Shown here: one piece after another, positions 14,508-22,589 of the stretch
Layout of the letters: each line of letters begins with the position of its first letter
Position numbering within the stretch: position 1 is the stretch's first letter
From: a virus
Virus record (IMG/VR): IMGVR_UViG_3300030333_002938
Location: 1-38,403 of that record
Length of the DNA stretch: 38,403 nt
Direction: 5' to 3' (one strand)
The notes under the pieces: model-generated
Told to the model about the DNA's origin: nothing
What the model saw: only the letters and a program-made list of their open reading frames with translations
The model's database searches: none
Program-made: the position numbers and the translations under genes

Positions 14508-15518
14508 TTAATTACTGTTAGTCTCTGCGTCGCGCGCCGCCTTCAATGCCGACGCATGTTTCTTCAATAATGCCTTCCACGGTGACTGCATTAGCGCGTC
14601 GCTAAATCCTCTGTCCGCCACTTCTCGTAAAAACAAAACGGCGTGCGCCGACGGAAGGCAGACAACCAACTCAAATAAGTTTGCGTCATTATGGCCGTAC
14701 CCTTCGTTGCATAAATACTCTGCCAGACGATTGGCCCATGTTTTCATTAACATAGGATCCTCTGGCGGTTCCTTCTGTCCGTCGAGTACTTCCTTGACCT
14801 TTGGAACATTTACGTGCGTCGCCATCCATGCGTGAAAGCCCTTCGCCGTATCCTTACCAATCACACCCTCAAGCACTTCAGGATTCGACGTTGCACGAAT
14901 CACACTACCAACTCGTTCCCAGTTGCGCGGACTCGGTTGATTCTCGTCAATCTTCGCGTCCCAGCGATGGAAGTGTTCAGGATGTTGTGAAAGGTATTCC
15001 AGAATCGTTTCGTTATATTCCGGCGACTCCCGATACCACTCACTCCACCCGATAAACTCGGCTTCAATCGTCAGCATGATAAATCGGTCGCGCAATGCAG
15101 AGGCGAGCCGAGTGCATCCGGCGCGATCCTCAACACGATTGCCCGTCATTACGATAATCGTTTCGGGGTGCAGTTTGGTCTTTCCAATTTCACGACCCAA
15201 CACAAGCTTCATTAACGGAGAGATCATGTCGGGCGTTGCTTGCGTCAATTCGTCCAAACAGATAACCGCTTTTTCAGTCGGCCATATTTCAGCAGGAAAC
15301 CATTTAGCAATTTCCTCGTCTTTGTCGAGATACATACCGCCGCGAAAGTCAATCGGCTCAAACTCTGCTGCTCTGATTTCAACGTAGGGCAGGTCTAGTT
15401 CCTCCGCGATTGCCTTGACGATTGTTGTCTTGCCTAAACCGGGCGCGCCAAGGATGCCAAACGGTTGGTTGATAGCTGCCAGTTTCTTGCCTTCTTCGAT
15501 TAATGTTTTAGCGTTCAT
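14508..15518 (-). CDS. MoxR-type AAA+ ATPase
   Basis: The 336-residue protein has Walker A GAPGLGKTT (24-32), Walker B VICLDEL (85-91), sensor-1 Asn in VMTGNR (123-128) and an arginine finger in LASALRDRF (138-146). EPIDFRGG (54-61) and the insert around ATPDMISPLMKLV match the MoxR clade. MoxR ATPases pair with VWA proteins to remodel or activate enzyme complexes. The VWA partner lies two genes downstream. The C-terminal domain (about 230-336) is helical and specific to this branch. The leader is again CACGAAAGGAAAGAACC. Its client in the phage is unknown. Confidence 0.88.
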   Translation of the reverse strand: MNAKTLIEEGKKLAAINQPFGILGAPGLGKTTIVKAIAEELDLPYVEIRAAEFEPIDFRGGMYLDKDEEIAKWFPAEIWPTEKAVICLDELTQATPDMISPLMKLVLGREIGKTKLHPETIIVMTGNRVEDRAGCTRLASALRDRFIMLTIEAEFIGWSEWYRESPEYNETILEYLSQHPEHFHRWDAKIDENQPSPRNWERVGSVIRATSNPEVLEGVIGKDTAKGFHAWMATHVNVPKVKEVLDGQKEPPEDPMLMKTWANRLAEYLCNEGYGHNDANLFELVVCLPSAHAVLFLREVADRGFSDALMQSPWKALLKKHASALKAARDAETNSN

Positions 15519-15544
15519 GGTTCTTTCCTTTCGTGGTTTTAAAA

Positions 15545-15829
15545 TTAAATTGAATCGATTAAGGGTAAATTGCCTTCAATGTCAATAATGTGATCGATAA
15601 CGTAGTCAGACGCGTCACCAATCCGCTCCGTCAAATCACGCACGACATGTTCTTTTTCTCGCGCGCTTAAGTCGTAGTAATCTTCGTCAAGCGACATTTG
15701 AAGATTGGCGGCAATGACTTCACGAATAGTCGTTCCGTCAAGGCGCGCGGCTGTCCGGGCCGTCTCGACCAAGTCAATAATTTCGTCTGCCAGTTGAATA
15801 AACTCGAATCGTGTTTTGCTAGTCATCAT
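15545..15829 (-). CDS. Small acidic helical protein
   Basis: The 94-residue protein starts at one of two adjacent ATGs (15829 or 15826) after the leader ACGAAAGGGAAATG. It is acidic and almost entirely helical (FEFIQLADEIIDLVETARTA, then YYDLSAREKEHVVRDLTERIG). A dimerising early protein is likely; no function can be assigned. It is the gene directly upstream of the MoxR ATPase. Confidence 0.6.
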   Translation of the reverse strand: MMTSKTRFEFIQLADEIIDLVETARTAARLDGTTIREVIAANLQMSLDEDYYDLSAREKEHVVRDLTERIGDASDYVIDHIIDIEGNLPLIDSI

Positions 15830-15895
15830 TTCCCTTTCGTTGGTTGAGTCTCATCAGTGCCGTCTCTATCCGGCAGACGCCCGAAGGCGTTTCGA

Positions 15896-16138
15896 CTAGG
15901 CTCGTGGCAACCTGCGATCATAGAACGACCAGAGTTGGATGCTTCGCAGTTGATTGACTATTGCCTGAATATCGTGAGTGCCATAGTCGAAGATCGAACC
16001 CCAACGGAAGGTCTTGCCGTTATCCGCAATCGTGCGGCAATAACGTTCGAGTTGCTTCAAGTCGTAAACGGTTGCCGTGTGCGTGTGGTCTTCCTGAACG
16101 ACTTCAATAATCAGAGGTTTGGTTGCAGTTATCATCAT
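15896..16138 (-). CDS. Small early protein of unknown function (80 aa)
   Basis: It begins ATGATG, overlapping the stop of the 52-residue upstream gene. The product starts with beta strands (ITATKPLIIEVVQEDHTHTATVYDL) and continues with a helix and short strands (TFRWGSIFDYGTHDIQAIVNQL). A longer plus-strand frame covers the same region but lacks a ribosome site and context. No family recognised. Confidence 0.6.
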   Translation of the reverse strand: MMITATKPLIIEVVQEDHTHTATVYDLKQLERYCRTIADNGKTFRWGSIFDYGTHDIQAIVNQLRSIQLWSFYDRRLPRA

Positions 16139-16293
16139 ACGTTCCTTTCGTAATCAACAGAGTAGACTACTGTTCGCTGGTTGGGTCCAAGCATCTTGAC
16201 GATCTCGCCAATCCAAGTGACGTCTGTCCTCTTCTCCAAGTCCCTTACGAACTTTTCAGCGTTTGATCGGCTGCTTAATTGTCTTGTTTCCAT
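16135..16293 (-). CDS. Very small early protein (52 aa)
   Basis: The ATG at 16293 follows CACGAAAGGGCAAGACG, the early leader. The frame runs 52 codons to a TGA that overlaps the next ATG. The product is mixed-charge (METRQLSSRSNAEKFVRD..., ending VVYSVDYERNV). Its leader and exact fit between neighbours make it credible despite its size. Function unknown. Confidence 0.6.
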   Translation of the reverse strand: METRQLSSRSNAEKFVRDLEKRTDVTWIGEIVKMLGPNQRTVVYSVDYERNV

Positions 16294-16317
16294 CGTCTTG
16301 CCCTTTCGTGTTATTGA

Positions 16318-16563
16318 TTAACGTCTGACCAGAACATCTACGCGGAAGTCGGTTGCCCGTTCCACTGCCGAATTAATTTCGTCGGCAATCCATTCTTTCC
16401 ACTGTTCGAGCGTTGCTTGGTTTAAAGCGAATACGCCAATTGAGTAGATGTCCAGTCGCCAGTCGTCCGCAACAAAGTAAAAATAACCTTCGCCTTTGAC
16501 AAACTCGATCTTGCCAAGATGCGGAAATGTTTCTGCGATCCACTCGTTCAATTTCTTAATCAT
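16318..16563 (-). CDS. First gene of early block, unknown (81 aa)
   Basis: The product is 81 residues with aromatic-rich strands (KIEFVKGEGYFYFVADDWRLDIY) and a helix (LEQWKEWIADEINSAVERATD). The leader CCACGAAAGGAACTAACG precedes the ATG. Its position just after the structured noncoding region makes it the first early protein made, a place where phages often keep host-takeover or regulatory proteins. No family recognised. Confidence 0.6.
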   Translation of the reverse strand: MIKKLNEWIAETFPHLGKIEFVKGEGYFYFVADDWRLDIYSIGVFALNQATLEQWKEWIADEINSAVERATDFRVDVLVRR

Positions 16564-16583
16564 CGTTAGTTCCTTTCGTGGTT

Positions 16584-16638
16584 AAAAAACATTCAAGTCC
16601 GGCCAGCGAAACCGCTGACCGGTGTTCAATGTTTTTTT
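16584..16638 (-). terminator. Bidirectional terminator hairpin before the early genes
   Basis: CCGGCCAGCG (16599-16608) and CGCTGACCGG (16613-16622) form a 9-bp stem with one mismatch and a 4-base loop, extended by AACATT/AATGTT. The minus-strand product ends in six U and the plus-strand product in seven U. On the minus strand it follows the candidate structured RNA and precedes the first early gene, so it can be an attenuator or the end of a small RNA. Confidence 0.8.
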
Positions 16639-16641
16639 GAT

Positions 16642-16734
16642 GACTGGGCTTTCTTGTTTTCAGCCAAGCGATTGACTCGGTATCAATCTCGCCTCATCCG
16701 GCGATAGGTTAGGACTCACTGAAACGTCCCAGTC
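16642..16734 (-). ncRNA. Candidate structured RNA with four nested helices
   Basis: Read on the minus strand, four helices fit without conflict: P1 GACTGGG/CCCAGTC (16728-16734 with 16642-16648), P2 GTTTCAG/CTGAAAAC (16719-16725 with 16656-16663), hairpin TCGCC/GGCGA (16700-16704 with 16689-16693), and hairpin GATTGA/TCAATC (16683-16688 with 16670-16675). A consensus -35 lies about 40 bases upstream and a U-tract hairpin directly follows. It could be a riboswitch with expression platform or a phage small RNA. No known family was recognised. Transcription and fold are inferred. Confidence 0.5.
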
Positions 16735-16749
16735 GAGATGGCGCCGGGG

Positions 16750-16781
16750 ATTGTGCCGGCGTCCGCTGCTTGAATTGTCAA
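16750..16781 (-). promoter_or_regulatory. Candidate early promoter (consensus -35)
   Basis: TTGACA on the minus strand (16776-16781) is a perfect -35. The best -10, CACAAT at 16750-16755, is 20 bases away and poor. Transcription would begin just before the candidate structured RNA. The placement fits; the -10 does not. Confidence 0.35.
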
Positions 16782-17023
16782 AGATCAAATCCGATAGAAG
16801 TATCTTCGGATATCCGACGGAAAAGATCACGATTAATCCAAGTCTTTTTGTCAGATTTACGAAAATAAATCCAAGGGATCGAAAGAGCTTGGAAAAACAA
16901 GCTTTTCCTGATTTCTTTTATCGGCTCCAGAACGGCCGAATACGGGCGAAAAACAGAAATGGCGTCAGATGAGCGGCGAGCGAAAGAAATAAACGCCACG
17001 GGGATCCTCAGCGACCAGAGGAT
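16782..17023. other. Noncoding block with inverted and direct repeats
   Basis: No credible gene is present; the open frames here lack ribosome sites. It contains CTTGGATT twice on the minus strand (near 16840 and 16869), a palindrome CGGATATCCG with a nearby second CGGAT, an imperfect inverted repeat GGAAAA/TTTTCC near 16890-16907, and a hairpin ATCCTC/GAGGAT near 17003-17022. It could hold an origin of replication or operators for the early genes. Neither is proven. Confidence 0.45.
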
Positions 17024-17064
17024 AAAAGAACGGGGCAGTGAGTGAACCACAAACTCACTGCCCC
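17024..17064 (-). terminator. Terminator of the structural-gene unit
   Basis: A perfect 12-bp stem (GGGGCAGTGAGT / ACTCACTGCCCC, 17032-17043 with 17053-17064, 9-base loop) is followed on the minus strand by GTTCTTTT. It lies 28 bases after the last structural gene. A smaller CCCGG/CCGGG hairpin at 17068-17088 sits between them. Confidence 0.65.
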
Positions 17065-17091
17065 TAACCCGGCGAAAGGCGAACCGGGATT

Positions 17092-17508
17092 TTATGGCGA
17101 TTGAATACCGCTGTTTTCAAGAACCATCTTAGCTGTAGTCGATGTCGCGGCTCGATAGACAAGGTTGATGTAGTCACTCGTGTTGAGGTCCGCAAACGGA
17201 CAAATCTTTCCAGCGTTTGTTGATAGATAATACGCTTGCCCAACAGTCATCGACGCACCCGTTTTAATTGTGCCTGTTGTGATGACTGAAATGTAGTCGC
17301 CATCCGCTGCTGCTTCGTCGTTTGCAATCCCGTAGATTGTCGTTGAAGCCGCCGCTGTGTTTAACGCTTTCATCGCTTTATTGCTATTTGTTCCGTCTAA
17401 GTAAACAGCCATGCCGCGCGTGATCGCTTCGCCCGCCTGAACGGTTACTGTTTTACACGTTGAACTCGCTACGCCGACGTTCGCTGCTGTGATTGATAAA
17501 TCTGCCAT
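17092..17508 (-). CDS. Putative virion decoration protein (DUF2190-like)
   Basis: The 138-residue protein is beta-rich with small residues: TVTVQAGEAITRGMAVYLDG (about 22-41), IYGIANDEAAADGDYISVITTG (58-79), MTVGQAYYLST. The pattern of gain/start-up, bioavailability-like and VGxAYYLS strands is common to DUF2190-type capsid decoration proteins, although this copy is at the tail end of the operon. The head decoration candidate at 28327-28713 has a related layout, so this may be a second decoration or a tail ornament. Confidence 0.55.
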   Translation of the reverse strand: MADLSITAANVGVASSTCKTVTVQAGEAITRGMAVYLDGTNSNKAMKALNTAAASTTIYGIANDEAAADGDYISVITTGTIKTGASMTVGQAYYLSTNAGKICPFADLNTSDYINLVYRAATSTTAKMVLENSGIQSP

Positions 17509-17509
17509 G

Positions 17510-17782
17510 TTACCACTGTCCTATCGGACATCCTCCGTTCTTTCTGTTTAGGTGCATTTTGTAAAAGTCTTTGCGCGACGTGGGACACTTGCCAAGTTCG
17601 CTGCACGACGTAGACGCTGTAAGCTTATCGCAATTGCAGCACGCCATTAGTCGCTTGTTTTTTGTTTCTTCGTCAATCACCCACGAGTCACAATACTGCT
17701 GAACATTAATGTTCATTACTGCAATTCGTTTTTCGATTGGCATCCTGTCAGACGCTCGTTTTATGATCCTTTGTTTTGCCAT
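17510..17782 (-). CDS. Small cysteine-rich zinc-ribbon-like protein
   Basis: The product is 90 residues from the ATG at 17782, five bases after the upstream stop. After a basic start (AKQRIIKRASDRMPIEKR) it has CCNCDKLTASTSC, then GKC and GGCPIGQW, a cluster of six cysteines that could hold zinc. It sits between two virion-protein genes and is likely structural or an assembly factor. No family recognised. Confidence 0.55.
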   Translation of the reverse strand: MAKQRIIKRASDRMPIEKRIAVMNINVQQYCDSWVIDEETKNKRLMACCNCDKLTASTSCSELGKCPTSRKDFYKMHLNRKNGGCPIGQW

Positions 17783-17786
17783 TATT

Positions 17787-19979
17787 TTACTCGCTATCGA
17801 AATACTCAATACGCAAGTTTCTTAGCCTGCATGTTGGACGGGCTTTAAATGGTACTCCTTCAGTGAATACACCTCCGTCACCACCAAAGGTAAATTTCTG
17901 TCTGTATGGTACATCAATTATTGCAAGCGACATTCCGCCGCATTTGTAATAGTAAAAGTTTCGCATGAACGCTTGAATTGTTGTTTGTTCCAACACAAAT
18001 GAGTTGCCATTGATATACAAAGTTTCACTGGTCGTTTGATTCTTGTATTCGGCAACATATTTGATATTAGCAAACTCATCATGCGGAACGTCAAACCTTG
18101 TCGGATAGTGTGTGTAAAACGGATAGACAACCATGATTGGTTTTGAGCCGTCATTCCATCTTCCTCTGTTTTCGTAATCCGCAGAAAAGGTTATCCAGAT
18201 TCCATCCTCGTCAAGTCTATATGGACCAACGTGCTGAATTTTTACCTGAGCCGTGTGGCCAATATAAAACGAGGAATCTACACCGTCGAGTAAATCTTGG
18301 TCAGGTATAAACTGCTGCCAATATCTATTGCCACTCCAATGTAATTTAAAATCAAACTCAACTTCGACGCGGCTGTAATTTAAATACGAATACGTTTCTT
18401 CGTCAGGCCAAGTATTAAACGGCGCAGCCAATGGCTGAAAAACGCCAAGCCGACTGTTTGTTCTGGAATTGTATTTCAAAGCAGCGCCATTTGTTTTACC
18501 CAACACGTATGGGTTATCGTGATATTCATGCGGGACTAAAGGAATGACTGACCAGCCGGTCATAGGTTTAACGTCGTGTGACGGGTCGCCCGGATTCCAG
18601 TTGAAATCCATGTGGTTGTATTTTTCTAACGTCCGTCCGTCTGAATCCTCTGCTCTTTCAATGAATCTGTAAATTTCATTATTCATTGACTGCCAGCCAT
18701 ATTGTCCACCATAGTTTGAGTTGACTTTATGGTGCTGTAATTCAAGCGACGGCATGTAGGGTGTTTCATATCGACCACCGCCTGCGTCTTCCGTTACGAC
18801 CCAAAACCCGTTAATTGTGCTTTCCGTTACTCCTGCGAAACTAGTTGGGACAGTATGGTTCCAAGGCTCCGAGCCACAACCACACCAATATTCATTCAAC
18901 CAATAATTATAACCCAGTGTCTCTCCAGTATTGAAAGCCTCCATGCTACCCTTTTTGGGAAGTATTAATGCGGTGAATTGCGCGACCGTCGTATCAAAGT
19001 CAATTTCTATTTCGGATCCTTCGTCACACATTCCGCAACGCATATTACGAGCGTCGAACGTAATGCCCTCTGTGTCTCCACCCGCAATCGTGTGCGGGTA
19101 ATCTTTAAAACAGTAAGCACTTAAATAGGAGTTATGTGCGCCTTCGTAATCTTCGATAACCAAAACGGCATACGAATTATGGAGTGGATTTGAAACTTCA
19201 AAGATTGCGGTTCCTTCCGCTACTCCATTCGGATTATCTGTTACAACAAGTTCACCGTTCCCAAGCGGCCCGCCTGTTGCGTTCCATGTAGCTGTTCCAG
19301 TTCCTGACCATGAAACGAAAGTGATAGTAGCGTTAGGGTCGTAAGGCCCTCGTCCCTTCATATCCTCCGACGGTGACACATACATCTTAAATGTGTCGTT
19401 ATGAAGGTAATCAGCCCAACGAACTAAAACAGAAAGACGGCTAGTTGATTCATTGTATGTCGGTTTGTTTTCAAGCAGCGGCCACGAACTGTCATAATTT
19501 GAAACAGGCCAGCCAGATGAGGACTGTCGCCACAATCGATCTTTCATGCTGATGTAGCCGCCAAATCTCCATTGACTGTTTGGTACTATGTCTGGATTAT
19601 TGCCGTCGTAAACTAATGTCTGGACTAGGAACGTCCCAGTACCGTCACCGTCGCAATTAAACTTGATAAGTGTTTTAACATCCTCTAGTTCGTCACCTAT
19701 ATTCCATGACAGGGCGTGGCTGTGTATATGATTTCGACCGCAAGCGCCTCCAAAAGTAAAAAACTCTGGAATCCTCATTTTAATTGGTTGGCTGGCGCCG
19801 TTATACATTTGCCGAATTTGGGTCATGTTATTAATTAACGGACCACAGCCGCACCACCAGAGTTCACAAACACCTTCGCAGCAGTTTTCGCAATTGCCAT
19901 TTGCGTTTGTAATAAAGAAACTTCCACCGTCGGGATCGAATCCAAATCCGTCGCGTTGTGGAATTAACTCACCGGCCAT
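17787..19979 (-). CDS. Large virion protein, probable tail-tip or receptor-binding protein
   Basis: The 730-residue protein has an N-terminal cysteine-dense segment (CENCCEGVCELWWCGCG, about 30-46) and further CGMC and WCGCG pairs in the middle. Long aromatic, beta-rich stretches rich in Asn, Gly, Trp and Tyr follow, with no helical repeats. This suggests several beta-sandwich domains, perhaps carbohydrate-binding, tied by disulphides or metal. The ATG overlaps the upstream TAA as TAATG. Position after the distal tail genes favours a host-contact role. No family was recognised, so the role is inferred. Confidence 0.5.
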   Translation of the reverse strand: MAGELIPQRDGFGFDPDGGSFFITNANGNCENCCEGVCELWWCGCGPLINNMTQIRQMYNGASQPIKMRIPEFFTFGGACGRNHIHSHALSWNIGDELEDVKTLIKFNCDGDGTGTFLVQTLVYDGNNPDIVPNSQWRFGGYISMKDRLWRQSSSGWPVSNYDSSWPLLENKPTYNESTSRLSVLVRWADYLHNDTFKMYVSPSEDMKGRGPYDPNATITFVSWSGTGTATWNATGGPLGNGELVVTDNPNGVAEGTAIFEVSNPLHNSYAVLVIEDYEGAHNSYLSAYCFKDYPHTIAGGDTEGITFDARNMRCGMCDEGSEIEIDFDTTVAQFTALILPKKGSMEAFNTGETLGYNYWLNEYWCGCGSEPWNHTVPTSFAGVTESTINGFWVVTEDAGGGRYETPYMPSLELQHHKVNSNYGGQYGWQSMNNEIYRFIERAEDSDGRTLEKYNHMDFNWNPGDPSHDVKPMTGWSVIPLVPHEYHDNPYVLGKTNGAALKYNSRTNSRLGVFQPLAAPFNTWPDEETYSYLNYSRVEVEFDFKLHWSGNRYWQQFIPDQDLLDGVDSSFYIGHTAQVKIQHVGPYRLDEDGIWITFSADYENRGRWNDGSKPIMVVYPFYTHYPTRFDVPHDEFANIKYVAEYKNQTTSETLYINGNSFVLEQTTIQAFMRNFYYYKCGGMSLAIIDVPYRQKFTFGGDGGVFTEGVPFKARPTCRLRNLRIEYFDSE

Positions 19980-20656
19980 TACACTGTTCCCAAGCTGTCG
20001 CCATTATAAGCAACAAAATCCCAGTCTGCCGAAACGCTCATTGGTTGAAAGTAAACGTCAACCCCGTAAGCGTTATTATCAGTTGCAACATTCGAGTAGC
20101 CAGTTGTCGAAAGCAGCCCTTGGACTTCGCTGTCGCCCGAGTAATGGCCCGAGTAATTTACATACTCAAGCGTCGCGCTATCCGTCGCCTTAAATGTAAA
20201 AGAGCCGACGCCCTTCGTTCCGTGTTGCGCTTCCGGTAATACTTCAAAGGTATGCGCTGAGGTTCCGTTAGTCGTCTTGACGATTGTCCATGTCGTCGTT
20301 CCCAAAACAATCGAATCTCCAGTACGCATTGCTTCAAGTGCAGCTTCTCTGTCAGTTGATCCGTTATCGTCGTGGTTGAATACAATTGTTTTTCCGTTTG
20401 GATGATGATGTGCGTATCCTGCCGCTGGCGCCGCCGAGCTACTTTGGTAATTCCAACTTGCTGTAAAACTCGTCGTATCACCGTCGTCTGTCGTGACAAG
20501 CAGAATATCCCAAACTGTAGAGGACGTGAACATTCGCGTGATAGGAAACTCAATCCAAGCACCTGTGCTATCGGGAGTGAATCGTGAAACTAATTGCGTC
20601 AGTTTTGGAGTCCCTGTGGGATCCTCAACCATCCATACTTCGTACTGTAATGCCAT
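19979..20656 (-). CDS. Virion-associated protein of the tail-tip region
   Basis: The 225-residue protein is beta-rich, with an N-terminal module (LQYEVWMVEDPTGTPKLTQL) resembling attachment domains and later strands (STTVWDILLVTTDDGDTTSF, TIVFNHDDNGSTD). TAATG overlaps on both sides couple it to the neighbouring structural genes. It is probably a tail-tip or fibre-attachment protein. No family was recognised. Confidence 0.5.
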   Translation of the reverse strand: MALQYEVWMVEDPTGTPKLTQLVSRFTPDSTGAWIEFPITRMFTSSTVWDILLVTTDDGDTTSFTASWNYQSSSAAPAAGYAHHHPNGKTIVFNHDDNGSTDREAALEAMRTGDSIVLGTTTWTIVKTTNGTSAHTFEVLPEAQHGTKGVGSFTFKATDSATLEYVNYSGHYSGDSEVQGLLSTTGYSNVATDNNAYGVDVYFQPMSVSADWDFVAYNGDSLGTV

Positions 20657-21690
20657 TACGGTCCTACGCCTCCACCACCACCACCGCCGCCGCCGCCTGA
20701 CGGTGACGGAATATAAACTCTGACCTTTGAAAGTTGTCCACCACTAGCCCACGTATATCGCTGGCCCGTAATCGTTTCTCTGCCTGCGCCGCTAACCTGC
20801 GCCCAAGTCGGGACCGTTCCAATTTTCGTTTGCGGCTCCCCTGTCGGCTGCGGTGCTGGCCTTTCACGCGTCGTTGTATTTGAAACCATTTGGTAGGCGC
20901 CATCGTGGACTAAGGTATCTGCCGCGTAGCTTTTTGTATTATCGTATAAGCCGCCGTATCTCAGTAGGCTTGGCGTTGCGCTTTGACATTCGACAACTTC
21001 AAAGACTTCATTGCACCATAAAATATACGGACCCATTCCTGTAGACGTTCCACCCATGCAAGCCAAGCCGTGTGTTGCCGCAACATACTTTCCTAACTCA
21101 CATCGTCGCCACGATCCGCCCGGCCATTCGCTCGAAGCCGTAGGGTCAACTTGCTCCGCCAATTTATAACCCTGTCCAACTTGATTATTTGGACCCCACT
21201 CGTATGTGTGAACATCATACTTAAAGGAACATTGTTCTTGGTTATCGCCTTCACTGCCTCCGTTTTTCGTAAGGATGACTGGAAAGATTCGTGACTGCAA
21301 AGCAAATTGCTTGCCGCCCATATTTACAACTGGAAACCAAGTATCTCGTTCTGGCGGGTAAAGAAAATAGACGCGTCCTGTATATGTGGCAGAGTCACCT
21401 TGTCTTTCGGGGTCGGTCGATTTAATTTTTTCAACGTCTTGCCCTTCGGTCGTCTCGTCGTAAATCCACAATTCACACTGATGTTCCCGCATGACTTGGA
21501 ATTCATTTGTCACAGGCTCTCTTTTGTCGTCCTCAATTGGAACGAGAGTGCTATTTATTCGCGCAAGCCTTACCGTTCCAGTGTTATTAACGTCGGTTGC
21601 AAGCCCCGGTATATTTACCGCTTGTGCTTCAACACTTCGCACCGCATCCGCGATACGCTTCATTGACTCGTCGCTAAAATACTGTGTCAT
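20656..21690 (-). CDS. Virion protein with poly-glycine C-terminus
   Basis: The 344-residue protein has an N-terminal helix (DESMKRIADAVRSVEAQ), a beta-rich core and a segment YDNTKSYAADTLVHDGAYQMVSN (about 250-272; split here by function only) typical of carbohydrate-binding or fibre modules. The last 15 residues are PSGG followed by ten glycines and VGP. Poly-Gly tails occur at ends of phage adhesion proteins. It lies two genes after the tape measure. Confidence 0.5.
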   Translation of the reverse strand: MTQYFSDESMKRIADAVRSVEAQAVNIPGLATDVNNTGTVRLARINSTLVPIEDDKREPVTNEFQVMREHQCELWIYDETTEGQDVEKIKSTDPERQGDSATYTGRVYFLYPPERDTWFPVVNMGGKQFALQSRIFPVILTKNGGSEGDNQEQCSFKYDVHTYEWGPNNQVGQGYKLAEQVDPTASSEWPGGSWRRCELGKYVAATHGLACMGGTSTGMGPYILWCNEVFEVVECQSATPSLLRYGGLYDNTKSYAADTLVHDGAYQMVSNTTTRERPAPQPTGEPQTKIGTVPTWAQVSGAGRETITGQRYTWASGGQLSKVRVYIPSPSGGGGGGGGGGVGP

Positions 21691-21702
21691 TATTTGCCCT
21701 TC

Positions 21703-22572
21703 TTAAACGCCAAGTCCCAACGAGTTAAAATTCTGCGTCCTATAAACCTGAAACTCTTTCCAGTGACCAATAGTCGGGTCCGTTTCTTTCGTTCCATTAT
21801 CTTTCAACATGCCTTTGCCGCCGACAAGCTGCCCGGTTCGCTCCGTAAATCGTAACGGTGGGTATTGAAGGTCTTCGGCTAGGTACAAAGTCCCTTCATG
21901 TCGAACTCGCTTCCACCAAGATTTATCTGCGCTCGTGTGTACCGGGTAACGAAAATGGAAAACAACAGTAACCGTCCAATAAGTTAAGTCCTCTGCGTAC
22001 ACAATCTTGGCTGTAATATTATGGATTCGGACAACGCCTGCTGCGAAGCCCATAAATGTCGAGCTATTAACTGTGTTGGCGTAGGTGTAAATCGACGCGG
22101 GATTAAAACTCGGCAAGTTCTTCGTCACTGTTGCCGCTAAATCGCCTACCTGAATTTTAACTCCAGTAATTGGTTCACCCGCCGCTGTATTAATTGGATT
22201 ACCGTCGATGTCCTCGTCAATTTCTTCTGTCGATTGCAGAGTAGAGTACTGAATATCGGCAGGCTCAGTAAGCGGATTGTCGTTTGGGTCTTTTGATTTC
22301 GATTTATAGGTGCATTGAACCTCAAACATAATCGGACTTACGCGAGTAGCTTGAGCGGATCGACAACGAAACCACGGATTGGCAGGATGTGAGTGACCAC
22401 TTTTAGGGATACGAATGTCCGCTAAAACGTCGGCGGCGTAACATTGCGTTGGCGTGTTAGAAACCGTGACGGTAAAATTACGAACCCATTGCGTTGACCC
22501 TTTGATGCCGTCTTCCGACTGCCAGCCGCCGCCAGCTTTCCAAGTTTCTTGTACGTCTAATACTGTTCCCAT
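21703..22572 (-). CDS. Probable distal tail protein
   Basis: The 289-residue protein is the first gene after the tape measure, where siphoviruses encode the distal tail protein. Its sequence is beta-rich with DLTYWTVTVVFHFRYP (about 212-227) and an acidic loop (STEEIDEDIDGNP). No Dit signature could be confirmed by eye. A structural role is likely from position and composition. Confidence 0.5.
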   Translation of the reverse strand: MGTVLDVQETWKAGGGWQSEDGIKGSTQWVRNFTVTVSNTPTQCYAADVLADIRIPKSGHSHPANPWFRCRSAQATRVSPIMFEVQCTYKSKSKDPNDNPLTEPADIQYSTLQSTEEIDEDIDGNPINTAAGEPITGVKIQVGDLAATVTKNLPSFNPASIYTYANTVNSSTFMGFAAGVVRIHNITAKIVYAEDLTYWTVTVVFHFRYPVHTSADKSWWKRVRHEGTLYLAEDLQYPPLRFTERTGQLVGGKGMLKDNGTKETDPTIGHWKEFQVYRTQNFNSLGLGV

Positions 22573-22589
22573 TACACACCCTTCAGCGC

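Noticed and set aside
15857-16153. 98-codon plus-strand frame
   Set aside because: It opposes two minus-strand early genes that have the conserved leader and start-stop overlap.
16778-17050. Open frame of 90 codons on the minus strand in the noncoding block, and a 73-codon plus-strand frame opposite
   Set aside because: No ribosome site, unusual composition, and both cross terminator and repeat structures.
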